Part shown: in pieces, positions 32,696-41,069 of the stretch
Layout of the letters: every line of letters starts with the position of its first letter
How positions within the stretch are numbered: the stretch's first letter is position 1
DNA from: Mucilaginibacter myungsuensis
GTDB lineage: Bacteria; Bacteroidota; Bacteroidia; Sphingobacteriales; Sphingobacteriaceae
Reading direction: 5' to 3'
Length of the DNA stretch: 64,000 bases
Assembly (NCBI RefSeq): GCF_015222005.1
Contig: NZ_JADFFL010000001.1
Span: 434,001 to 498,000, forward strand
Made by a program: the position numbers and the translations under genes
The notes under the pieces: model-generated
Told to the model about the DNA's origin: nothing
The model's input: the letters and a program-made list of their open reading frames with translations, nothing else
The model's database searches: none

Positions 32696-35425
32696 ATGAC
32701 TTATAAAAGACTTTTACTTTCCATTTTCCTGACGCTGGTTACCGCCGTTTCAGCCTTAGCGCAACGCGATACCGTTTCATTAAATACCATCCTCACTAAA
32801 TCGGTAAAGTTCTCTAACGATTACCCTTTAGAGAAAGTCCACGTTCATTTTGATAAGCCCTGCTATGTAGCTGGAGATACCGTTTGGCTAAAAGTTTACA
32901 CCACGGTAGATATCCACATGCCCACCTTACTTAGCAAGGTGGTTTATGTAGATGTTTATAACGACAGGGATTCGTTAGTGAGCAACCTTAAATTGCCCTT
33001 GGTAAACAGTAGTGCTTCCGGCATGATCCCCTTAGACCCGAAAGTGCATAAGCAAGGCAATTATCGACTTAGAGCTTACACCAACTGGATGCTGAATTTT
33101 GATGCGGCGTATCTTTTCACCAAGGTACTTACCATAGGTAACCCCATCAATAACGATGTACTTACGTCAATAAAATTCAACACTGCTGCTACAGGTACAC
33201 AACCGCCAATAGTTACAGCTAACATACTATTTAAAGACGCGTCTGGCGCTCCTTATATCAACAAAAAGGTTAACTGGCGCATGGAATTTAATCATGATGA
33301 GATAGCTAAAGGCAAAGGCACTACCGATGCCAAAGGCTACCTTACCGTTACCTTACCTCCTACTCCCTCCATTACATTAAGCGGGGCCACATTGTTTACC
33401 TCGTTAGATGTGCCTGAATTAAAAAACCCCAACGCTGCGTTCCCTTTAAAAAGTACAGCGCCAAATAAGGATGTACAGTTTTTTGCCGAAGGCGGTCAGT
33501 TACTTGCCGGCGTTGCCTGCAAGGTGGCTTTTAAAGCGATCAAGTCGGATGGTTTGGGTATCGACTTGAAAGGTACAATTACCGATAATGCGGGCCAAAC
33601 CGTAGCCTCATTAGCTTCGCAGCACTTAGGCATGGGTGTGGTTGCTTTTACTCCTGAATTGGGCAAAACCTACAAAGCGGCTGTTACTTTTGCCGATGGT
33701 ACTACAGGCAGTTACGATCTGCCGCGTGTACAAGGTAGCGGCATCGCATTAACAGTTTCGGCTAATAACGATGAGAACTTGAGCATCCGCGTTTTGTCGA
33801 CGGATGCCTACTTAAAGGCTAATTCGGGCAAGACCTTTTATCTGGTGGCACAGGCAGGTGGCTTTGTGCGCTTTGCTGCGCAGACCGTTATTGATAAACC
33901 TGTTTACATTGCCAATATCCCTAAAAACAAATTTCAATCGGGCACGGTGCAACTGACCTTGTTCGGCCCTAACGGTTACCCGATCAGCGAGCGTATGGCT
34001 TTTGTTAAAGCTAAGGATATGATGGTCATTACCATGACCTCAGATAAACTTTTGTACAATCGTCGCCAGCCCGTAAAACTTACGCTTACCGCTAAGAGTG
34101 GCGGTGTGCCTACTGAAGCTAACCTATCTGTATCGGTAATAGATGAGAAGAAAGTACCTGTGGAAGATGACGCCGAGAACGGGATCCTTAGCAACCTGCT
34201 GTTAACATCAGATATTAAAGGCTACATAGAAAAACCCGGCTATTACATGGCCAAAAATGATGAGCCAACCAATGCCGACCTGGACGTGTTGATGATGACG
34301 CAAGGTTATCGCAAGTTCTCGTTCCGCGATGTTTTGGCTAACCGTAACCCTAAAGTGACCGTAATGCCAGAGGACGGTATTTCCGTTACAGGCACTTTGC
34401 GTAACCGTACCGGCCTGCCGGTGTTTAAAGGTAACGTACGCCTGCTTGTGCCCGAACGTAACATAGCGATGCAGGCGCTTACCAATTCCGACGGTCAATT
34501 CAGGTTCAGCAATATTATGGTAGGCGACTCTTTAAAAGCTACCGTTACCGCTAAGGATAACCCTAACCCAAATACGCTGATGGTGATGGTTGATCAGGTG
34601 ATGTCGCCGGCGATTACGCGTATCAATACGCTGCCTGATGAAAAAATGAACATAGATAGCGCCATGCGCCCTTATCTGGACAACAATAAGCGTATATATG
34701 CCAATTCCCGCCAGTTGAGCGAGGTAACCATTAAAGCGTCCAATACGCCAAAGCAATTGGGGCACTTTAGCCATCCATCACTTACGGGCTTAAATCCGGT
34801 GCCTAATCATATTGTTGATGGCTCGCGTTTTCAAAAGTGCCCCAGCTTTATTAGCTGCCTGCAAAGCATGGCCTTGGGATTGACCTGGGTAGATCAAACC
34901 CTTTATCTTACCCGCGCTTTCAGTACCGGTAATAAACGACCTATGGACGCTTACGTTGACGGCTTGCAGATAGATATGAGCTACCTGGCCACTATGAGCG
35001 GCGATGACGTGGAGAACGTTGAGGTATTCTTTAATGACGGTACCAGCGGTATCAATCAACGTAACGGAACTCTTGGTATCATTGTGATTAACAAAAAGAA
35101 AAAACCGAAAGGACAAAAGATATCCCTGGCCGAACTTCAAAAGATGTTCCCGCAGCCTTACCAAACACTGATCGATCCGCACGGCTATTCAGAGAACAAA
35201 GAATTTTACTCGCCAAAGTATGATGTAACCAAACCCGCAACCGGCGGTGCAGATCTGCGTACTACTATTTACTGGAATCCTAAGGTAACCACCGATAAAG
35301 CGACCGGAGCAACTACACTTAATTTCTTTAACTCTGACGGTGTAGGATCTTACAGGGCAATTGTTGAAGGTATTGATAAGGACGGCAATATTGGCCGGTA
35401 CATCTATCGGTACAAGGTTCAATAA
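32696..35425 (+). CDS. MG2-domain/plug-like surface protein
   Basis: 909 residues with signal peptide (1-22, ending ALA-Q). An N-terminal macroglobulin-like MG2 domain (about 40-140; VHFDKPCYVAGDTVWLKVYTTV) is followed by several beta-sandwich domains, a carboxypeptidase-regulatory-like fold (about 560-640; GISVTGTLRNRTGLPVFKG), a TonB-receptor plug-like section (about 735-800; YVDGLQIDM, VENVEVF, IIVINKKKK) and a final beta domain (FYSPKYDV to the end). No TonB barrel follows, so it is not a transporter by itself. This architecture is widespread in Bacteroidota; the function is unknown, probably outer-membrane or surface display. Monocistronic, closed by a terminator. Confidence 0.8.
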   Translation: MTYKRLLLSIFLTLVTAVSALAQRDTVSLNTILTKSVKFSNDYPLEKVHVHFDKPCYVAGDTVWLKVYTTVDIHMPTLLSKVVYVDVYNDRDSLVSNLKLPLVNSSASGMIPLDPKVHKQGNYRLRAYTNWMLNFDAAYLFTKVLTIGNPINNDVLTSIKFNTAATGTQPPIVTANILFKDASGAPYINKKVNWRMEFNHDEIAKGKGTTDAKGYLTVTLPPTPSITLSGATLFTSLDVPELKNPNAAFPLKSTAPNKDVQFFAEGGQLLAGVACKVAFKAIKSDGLGIDLKGTITDNAGQTVASLASQHLGMGVVAFTPELGKTYKAAVTFADGTTGSYDLPRVQGSGIALTVSANNDENLSIRVLSTDAYLKANSGKTFYLVAQAGGFVRFAAQTVIDKPVYIANIPKNKFQSGTVQLTLFGPNGYPISERMAFVKAKDMMVITMTSDKLLYNRRQPVKLTLTAKSGGVPTEANLSVSVIDEKKVPVEDDAENGILSNLLLTSDIKGYIEKPGYYMAKNDEPTNADLDVLMMTQGYRKFSFRDVLANRNPKVTVMPEDGISVTGTLRNRTGLPVFKGNVRLLVPERNIAMQALTNSDGQFRFSNIMVGDSLKATVTAKDNPNPNTLMVMVDQVMSPAITRINTLPDEKMNIDSAMRPYLDNNKRIYANSRQLSEVTIKASNTPKQLGHFSHPSLTGLNPVPNHIVDGSRFQKCPSFISCLQSMALGLTWVDQTLYLTRAFSTGNKRPMDAYVDGLQIDMSYLATMSGDDVENVEVFFNDGTSGINQRNGTLGIIVINKKKKPKGQKISLAELQKMFPQPYQTLIDPHGYSENKEFYSPKYDVTKPATGGADLRTTIYWNPKVTTDKATGATTLNFFNSDGVGSYRAIVEGIDKDGNIGRYIYRYKVQ

Positions 35426-35441
35426 ACCAACGATATTATAG

Positions 35442-35466
35442 AAAAGGGAGCCGCTGGTTCCCTTTT
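35442..35466 (+). terminator. Rho-independent terminator
   Basis: 11-bp stem with one G-T pair (35442-35452 with 35456-35466), 3-nt loop and a T-run, 16 bp after the MG2/plug gene. Confidence 0.85.
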
Positions 35467-35483
35467 TTGTTTCTGCAATATTT

Positions 35484-35501
35484 ATATACTAAATGGTATA
35501 T
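35484..35501. promoter_or_regulatory. Putative TetR-family operator
   Basis: Dyad ATATAC-N6-GTATAT, 8 bp before the TetR start codon. It overlaps a near-consensus -7 box (TATATTTA, 35497-35504), so binding would block transcription: typical autorepression geometry. Confidence 0.55.
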
Positions 35502-35508
35502 TTACATT

Positions 35509-36114
35509 ATGGACAAGAAACTTTCTAAAGCCCAGCGTACCCGTCAATTCATTATCGAAACAACCGCGCCTATCTTTAATGTAAAGGGGTACGAAGGTAC
35601 GTCCATGTCGGATATTACCGAAGCTACCGGATTGACCAAGGGGAGCATCTACGGAAATTTCGAGAACAAGGAGGAAGTTGCCCTTGCGGCCTTTGATCAT
35701 AACTACGGCATCATTAAAAAAGCCATTACCGAAGAGATAGCCCGTTGCCGCAGTTATCAGGAAAAGCTGATGGTTTACGCTAACGTTTACCATAGTTTTA
35801 ATGGCCACTCCGAATTTATTAAAGGTGGCTGCCCTATCCTGAACACCGCCGTTGAGGCCGACGATACTAACCCTCCCCTTCGCGGCAAAGCCGCAAGCGC
35901 CATACAAAGCTGGCGCAACGCGATCATGAACCTGATCAAAGCCGGGGCAGCTTCAGGAGAATTTAAAAGTGACATAGATCTTGAGCGGACCGCGCTATCG
36001 GTGATCGCCCTAATAGAAGGCGGCGTGATGCTGTCCAAAGTAACACACAACCATGCTAACCTGGATCAGGTATTAAAAACGGTAGCCATTATTATAAACG
36101 AGTTAAAAGCATAG
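35509..36114 (+). CDS. TetR/AcrR-family transcriptional regulator
   Basis: 201 residues from the ATG at 35509 (MDKKLSKAQR). The helix-turn-helix (about 10-55) is classical: FIIETTAPIFNVKGYEGTSMSDITEATGLTKGSIYGNFENKEEV. The C-terminal half is a helical ligand-binding domain like those of YxaF/NemR-type repressors, with two cysteines (ARCRSY, GGCPILN), so reactive electrophiles are one possible signal. A dyad lies in its own promoter. No obvious target follows: the next gene is 308 bp away and encodes a histidine kinase, so it may be an orphan autorepressor or act elsewhere. Confidence 0.9.
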   Translation: MDKKLSKAQRTRQFIIETTAPIFNVKGYEGTSMSDITEATGLTKGSIYGNFENKEEVALAAFDHNYGIIKKAITEEIARCRSYQEKLMVYANVYHSFNGHSEFIKGGCPILNTAVEADDTNPPLRGKAASAIQSWRNAIMNLIKAGAASGEFKSDIDLERTALSVIALIEGGVMLSKVTHNHANLDQVLKTVAIIINELKA

Positions 36115-36421
36115 CGGCCTTCGGCAAACTTCATCCTATATTCTTCGTTCATTTTGTTCATTATTGAAATATCGGCAATCGTAAGTGGTTAAGTAACGGC
36201 CAGATATCTACGCTAATTGTACTTTATTAAATGCAAACAACTATCTCGTAATCAACAATTTGACGAACCATTGTTTCTGTGCGTTTACCCTTACTCTCCA
36301 TCCAAAACAAAAACCAATACGATCAGTTGTCCACTGTACTTAACTATTGAGCAATAGTAATTTGCAGGCCAATTTAAAATATTCTAATTTGGAATATTAA
36401 CGACTTAAACAAGAGATCACG
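36115..36421. other. 307-bp spacer before the PAS kinase
   Basis: No gene seen. It holds an imperfect dyad AATATTC-N7-GAATATT (36378-36398) 23 bp before the GTG start of the PAS kinase, a possible operator, and otherwise featureless A/T-rich DNA. Confidence 0.45.
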
Positions 36422-38707
36422 GTGACTTTAGGATCAGAGCTATATAACTTCTCTAACAACCATCTAAACGAAAAGATATCGCAACTGATCATCAATAGTA
36501 TAGAGGACCATGCCATATTTGTACTGGACCCCAATGGCTTTATTATGACCTGGAACCCGGGAGCCGAGAACATTACCGGCTTTACCGCCGGCGAGGCCCT
36601 CGGTAAGCATTTTTCTGTTTTTTATACCGACGAGGATAAACACCACAACGTAGCAAATACTGACCTCACCCTGGCCCTGCGCAACAATAAATATGAGACC
36701 GAAGGTTGGCGTGTAAAAAAAGATGGCACCCGTTTTTGGGCCGATAACACCATTACTACCCTTTACAGCGAGAATGGCCGCTTATTGGGTTTCACAAAGG
36801 TTACCTGCGATGCCACGTACCGAAAATTGAGCGATGATCACAAATCGCGCATGTCGGCCGAGTTAGAGCGGCGCATTGTTAGTAAAGATAAAGCCGCTAT
36901 ATCCGAGCAGAGGAGGTTCCGTAAACTGATAGAGAATAGTTACGACGGGATATCTCTTTTTGATAAGGACCTGCAAGTATTTTACCGCAGCCGCTCGGCC
37001 GAGCGGATAGTGGGCTGGAATAATATGGAGCGCACCGAGCGCGAAATAGAAGACCTAATCCATCCTGAAGATATCGATATCGTTAACCAAACCTTTGCCG
37101 ATGTTTTCGCGCATCCGGATAGGCCGGTCATCTCTCAATACCGTACTAAACACAAGCAAGGCCATTACATTTGGGTAGAATCGCTCATCAGCAATAAACT
37201 ACAGGACGCGGACATTAATGCGATCGTTTGCAATTTCAGGGACGTGACCGAACGTGTACAAGCTGAAGCCCGCATTAGGGAGCGCAACCACCGCATAGAC
37301 GAGATATTGGAGAGTATGACCGATGGCTTTATATCATTGGATAAAGACTTTAGATACACCTATGTTAACAGACAGATAGGCGAAATGATCGGCTACGACC
37401 AGCGTACACTTATCGGCAAAAACATTTGGAACGTATTTCCCGAGGCCGTCGGATCGGCCACCTTTGATGCTTTCCGGCAGGCCATGCTTACGCAACGATA
37501 CACCTGGAACGAGGACTATTATGCTCCCCTGCAACTTTGGCAAGAGAACCATATCTATCCGTCTAAACATGGTCTATCAATATTTATACGCGACATAACC
37601 GAGCGTAAATTGGCCGAGGCATCCATGCTTCGGTCCGAATCTAATTTGAGATCGATATTTGAGAATACCGACCTGGCTATGATACTGTTCGATGCCGGTG
37701 CCAATGTGGTATCGTTCAATAACAACGCGGCCATATTATCTGAACGGCATTTTCACAAGACGCTTAAAGCTGGGATGCCCGCTATGCATTATGCATCGAT
37801 CACGCGCAGGCAAAGTGTCGAAAATATATTTGATGAAATACGCACGCGGTCGCCTATCGTTTACGAGGTATCCTATCCCCTGCCTGATAATGTCACGGCT
37901 TGGTTTGAGGTGCGTTGGGTGAATGTAACTAACGAGGAGAACGCATCCATCGGCGTTTTACTATCCTTAAAGAACATTACCGATAAAAAACTGGCCGAGT
38001 TAGAGCGCGAACGCGTCACCAAAGACCTGATACAACGCAACAAAGACCTTGAGCAGTTCACTTACATCGTATCGCATAACCTGCGCGCGCCGGTTGCTAA
38101 TATTAAGGGGCTTACTAACTTGTTAGATGGCTTACCTTGCAATGAAGAGACTGATGAGACCCTAAAACTGTTGTCGACCTCGATAACTCAACTGGATACC
38201 ATTATTATGGATCTGAACAACATATTACAGGTAAGCAGCGAGGCTAATGATACGTTAGAAAAGGTGTCGCTAATATCGTTGGTAGAAAAGATAGAATCGG
38301 CAACTAGCTTGCTGATCAAAAAGAATAATGCCATTATCACCTACGATTTTAACGAGCTACCTACGCTGATGAGCATCAAAAGCTACCTATACAGCATCTT
38401 CCAAAATCTGGTGGTCAACAGCATCAAATTCCGCAAGGCGGATGTGGATCCCGTGATCAGTATCACCAGCAAGACCGACGGCACAAAGGCTATTATCTTT
38501 TTCGAGGACAATGGCAAAGGCATCGACCTGCAAAAACAACAGGCACACTTATTTGGACTTTACAAACGTTTTGACATGAGTGTTGGGGGGAAAGGCATGG
38601 GCCTGTTTATGGTAAAGATGCAGACCGAAAGGCTCGGTGGCAAGATCCATATCGAAAGCGAACCTGATAAGGGCACCACTTTTAAATTAGAGTTCCCTCT
38701 AAAATAA
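36422..38707 (+). CDS. Soluble multi-PAS sensor histidine kinase
   Basis: 761 residues, no membrane segment. Four PAS domains (about 18-130, 165-280, 285-395 and 405-515; markers include FIMTWNPGAENITGFTAGEALGK-type and FRYTYVNRQIGEMIGYD-type stretches) precede a HisKA domain with phospho-acceptor His in YIVSHNLRAPVANIKG (about 547-552) and an HATPase domain (NLVVNSIKFRK, FFEDNGKGID, GGKGMGLFMVK). It senses a cytoplasmic signal such as redox, light or a ligand. The start is a GTG: no ATG lies upstream in frame and the first internal ATG would cut into PAS1. No response regulator is adjacent, so its partner is unlinked. Confidence 0.88.
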   Translation: MTLGSELYNFSNNHLNEKISQLIINSIEDHAIFVLDPNGFIMTWNPGAENITGFTAGEALGKHFSVFYTDEDKHHNVANTDLTLALRNNKYETEGWRVKKDGTRFWADNTITTLYSENGRLLGFTKVTCDATYRKLSDDHKSRMSAELERRIVSKDKAAISEQRRFRKLIENSYDGISLFDKDLQVFYRSRSAERIVGWNNMERTEREIEDLIHPEDIDIVNQTFADVFAHPDRPVISQYRTKHKQGHYIWVESLISNKLQDADINAIVCNFRDVTERVQAEARIRERNHRIDEILESMTDGFISLDKDFRYTYVNRQIGEMIGYDQRTLIGKNIWNVFPEAVGSATFDAFRQAMLTQRYTWNEDYYAPLQLWQENHIYPSKHGLSIFIRDITERKLAEASMLRSESNLRSIFENTDLAMILFDAGANVVSFNNNAAILSERHFHKTLKAGMPAMHYASITRRQSVENIFDEIRTRSPIVYEVSYPLPDNVTAWFEVRWVNVTNEENASIGVLLSLKNITDKKLAELERERVTKDLIQRNKDLEQFTYIVSHNLRAPVANIKGLTNLLDGLPCNEETDETLKLLSTSITQLDTIIMDLNNILQVSSEANDTLEKVSLISLVEKIESATSLLIKKNNAIITYDFNELPTLMSIKSYLYSIFQNLVVNSIKFRKADVDPVISITSKTDGTKAIIFFEDNGKGIDLQKQQAHLFGLYKRFDMSVGGKGMGLFMVKMQTERLGGKIHIESEPDKGTTFKLEFPLK

Positions 38708-38708
38708 C

Positions 38709-38748
38709 AACAGCCCATCGATCATTTTACAACGATCGATAGGCTGTT
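38709..38748. terminator. Bidirectional terminator hairpin
   Basis: AACAGCC and ATCGATC (38709-38723) pair with GATCGAT and GGCTGTT (38734-38748) around one mismatch; T-rich at the right edge. Shared by the PAS kinase and the convergent TolC-type gene. Confidence 0.82.
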
Positions 38749-38758
38749 TAAAGATCTA

Positions 38759-40069
38759 TCAAAAGGACATTTTACCCTGATAGTAGTCTAATATTTTGGT
38801 GCGGATAAAGTAATCGTAGCGGGCATTGATCAGATTTATTTTAGCACGGTCCATGTTTACTTTGGCATTCAGAAAATCTACCGAGTTTAATACTCCCTCG
38901 TTAAATTTCACGTCAGCTATACGGAAAGATTCGCTAAAGGCGGCCACTTGTTCGGCTGTGATCTGGTAACGCTCGTAAGCCATGGTCATTTGCACGTGGG
39001 CTTTTTCTATTTGTTGTTTTAGCGAAACTTTGGTGGCCTCGCTGGTGTACCTGGCATTTTGCAGGTCTATTTTGGCTAATGATACCTGGTTACGCTGCCT
39101 AAAATTACTTAGGATGGGAATACGCAGACCTAAACCTACACCTGTACCATAGTTATTTCGGATCTGGTTATCGTAACTACCGGCAGACCCGCTTGAATAT
39201 TGGGTACTGATGCCCGCGTTAAAACCTAAACTGGGATACAGGTAACCTTTGGTAGCGGCCAACCCTTTTTCGGCACTTTTCACACGCAGGTCGGCAGCTT
39301 GGATCTGGGCAAATTGAGATATTGCGGCGTTATACACCTGGCTTGCCGTAAGATCGTAATTGCCGGGCAATTCATCAGCAGTTAAGCGTACCAGCGCTAT
39401 CTCTTTATCAAAAGGCACATTCATGATCTGGAAAAGATCCAATTTGCTGGAATAAATGGCACTTCTGCTGGTCACCAGATTGATCTTACTGCCTGCGGTT
39501 TCGCCGCGCAGATCATACAGATCTTGCGGCTGCACGTTACCGTCTTTGTTCAAGATCTCGCGGCGCTCAAGCGTTTTTTGCGATACGGCCAACTGGTTTT
39601 GCGATTGCGTGTACTGATCTTGACTGTTCATTACCTGCAAATAGGTGGTAATAACATTAAGGCTGATATTATTTTTGGCCTGCTGATAATCTAATTTGCC
39701 GGCCTGGTAATCTAACGATGTTTGTTTGATGCTATTTATCAAAGCCAAACCATTAAATACAGTAACGTCGCTACCCAAGCTATAGCTACCATTAAATACC
39801 TGCCTGTTAACGTAGGTAAGATCGGCCGTTTGGCTACGCCCGCTATTGATAGAGTGGTTGGCATTGCCGCTTAAAGTAGGTAACAGGTTTTCGCGGGCTT
39901 GCTGATAATAGATCCGTCGACGCTCCATTTGCAACTCGCTTTGTCTAACATCAAGGTTATTCTTAATGGCAATATCGATGCACTGCTGTAGTGTGTAAAC
40001 AGAGTCGGTCTGCGCCGTGGCCGTGGCAGAGCAAAAAATAAGTATCAGTAAAAATTTAAAGTAGCGCAT
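38759..40069 (-). CDS. TolC-family outer membrane channel protein
   Basis: 436 residues: signal peptide (1-20, ending ATAQ) and two copies of the outer membrane efflux domain, rich in long heptad-like helices with Gln and Asn. TolC proteins form trimeric channels across outer membrane and periplasm that join inner-membrane exporters. It lies 7 bp after the ABC ATPase gene and so shares its transcript; with the seven permeases it would complete an export or trans-envelope machine. A periplasmic adaptor (MacA/HlyD type), normally required, is not encoded in the window. Confidence 0.92.
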   Translation of the reverse strand: MRYFKFLLILIFCSATATAQTDSVYTLQQCIDIAIKNNLDVRQSELQMERRRIYYQQARENLLPTLSGNANHSINSGRSQTADLTYVNRQVFNGSYSLGSDVTVFNGLALINSIKQTSLDYQAGKLDYQQAKNNISLNVITTYLQVMNSQDQYTQSQNQLAVSQKTLERREILNKDGNVQPQDLYDLRGETAGSKINLVTSRSAIYSSKLDLFQIMNVPFDKEIALVRLTADELPGNYDLTASQVYNAAISQFAQIQAADLRVKSAEKGLAATKGYLYPSLGFNAGISTQYSSGSAGSYDNQIRNNYGTGVGLGLRIPILSNFRQRNQVSLAKIDLQNARYTSEATKVSLKQQIEKAHVQMTMAYERYQITAEQVAAFSESFRIADVKFNEGVLNSVDFLNAKVNMDRAKINLINARYDYFIRTKILDYYQGKMSF

Positions 40070-40076
40070 TGCAAAA

Positions 40077-40754
40077 TTAAAGTTTGGTAGACGAGTCTAT
40101 CCTACCATCAAGCAGGTTGATGATACGTGACCCATAAGTAGCATTTTTTTCGGAGTGGGTTACTTGGACAATGGTAACACCATGGCTTTTATTAAGCGTT
40201 TGAAAAATCTCCATGATCTCTTCGCCTTGTTTAGAGTTCAGGTTACCTGTAGGCTCATCGGCCAATATCAGTTTAGGCTGAGCGATCAGCGCACGGGCTA
40301 CGCCTACCAACTGTTGTTGACCGCCTGACAGTTGCGCCGGAAACAGGTCCTTTTTGCCTACGATCTGGAAACGGTCCAGCATATCAGCCACCAGCGCTTT
40401 ACGCTCGGCACCTTTAATATCCTGGTAGATCAGCGGGGTCTCGATGTTCTCGTAAACGGTCAGTTCGTCGATCAGGTGGTACGCCTGGAACACAAAGCCG
40501 ATATACTGCTTGTAAAGCGCCGACCGTTGTTTCTCTTTAAGATTATGTACCGGCTGCCCCATAAAGTAATGGAAACCCTCGTTAGGCTCATCAAGCATGC
40601 CTATGATGTTCAGCAAGGTAGACTTTCCCGAACCTGAAGGCCCCATGATGGATACAAACTCGCCTTCTTCTATATCAAGGCTAATGTCGTTCAGCACAAA
40701 GTTTTTGTTGCCGCCGTTCTGATAGAATTTAGATATGTGTTGTAGTGATAACAT
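40077..40754 (-). CDS. ABC transporter ATPase (LolD/MacB type)
   Basis: 225 residues. Walker A GPSGSGKST (38-46), Q-loop Gln90, signature LSGGQQQ (142-148), Walker B with catalytic Glu167 (LILADEPTG) and switch His200 (VTHS) are all intact. The sequence belongs to the LolD/FtsE/MacB-N group that drives FtsX-type permeases by mechanotransmission. It is the only ATPase gene beside seven permease genes, so its dimer probably serves all of them. A roughly 100-bp upstream block is homologous to that before the first permease, so both should respond to the same signal. The TolC-type gene follows 7 bp later. Confidence 0.94.
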   Translation of the reverse strand: MLSLQHISKFYQNGGNKNFVLNDISLDIEEGEFVSIMGPSGSGKSTLLNIIGMLDEPNEGFHYFMGQPVHNLKEKQRSALYKQYIGFVFQAYHLIDELTVYENIETPLIYQDIKGAERKALVADMLDRFQIVGKKDLFPAQLSGGQQQLVGVARALIAQPKLILADEPTGNLNSKQGEEIMEIFQTLNKSHGVTIVQVTHSEKNATYGSRIINLLDGRIDSSTKL

Positions 40755-40837
40755 TAATGTGTTTGGTTTGAATTAATAATTGAACTGTTTATCGTTCTAA
40801 AATATCCCATATTCACCACTTCCCTATCATCAATAAC

Positions 40838-40940
40838 GTACCAAACCAAATAACAACTGAATATCAACAAGTTAAAAAGGAAGTAACAGCCGTACACCGT
40901 ACGCTAACGCAACAAAAGCGTTCGGTTATGATACAGGTTG
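40838..40940 (-). promoter_or_regulatory. Conserved upstream block, copy A (ATPase-TolC)
   Basis: Read on the minus strand: CTGTATCATAACCGAAC (40936-40920), 15 bp, GCGTAC (40904-40899), TTTAACT (40876-40870), TTGGTAC (40844-40838), then 83 bp to the ATPase ATG. The same elements at almost the same spacing precede the first permease gene (copy B, 58490-58592). TTGGTAC followed by a TTG 4 bp later is reminiscent of a sigma-54 -24/-12 promoter, with the distal 17-mer as an enhancer site; this reading is tentative. Confidence 0.6.
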
Positions 40941-40947
40941 GGGTGGG

Positions 40948-41069
40948 AAGTCCGGAGTCTGGAGTCTAAAGTCAAAAGTCTTAAGTACGAAGTCGAAAGA
41001 GTGCGAACAATTCGAACCTTAGGTTTCGGACCCTTGACTTAAGACTTCTGACTTTCGGCTTCAGACTTA
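40948..41069. repeat. Large inverted repeat of 7-nt GTCnnAA modules
   Basis: Left arm (40948-41008) reads as consecutive 7-mers such as GTCCGGA, GTCTGGA, GTCTAAA, GTCAAAA, GTCTTAA; the right arm (41010-41069) carries similar modules (AGTCTGA, AGCCGAA, AGTCAGA, AGTCTTA) on the other strand. It starts directly at the stop codon of the last permease gene and could fold into an imperfect hairpin about 50 bp long. Confidence 0.7.

Larger units (their letters stand above)
40755..41069. other. 315-bp spacer between permease array and ATPase gene
   Basis: Contains no gene. From left to right: an 83-bp leader of the ATPase gene, a conserved upstream block (40838-40940) and a large inverted repeat (40948-41069). 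It therefore holds both a possible end for permease transcripts and a separate promoter for the ATPase-TolC pair. Confidence 0.7.
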
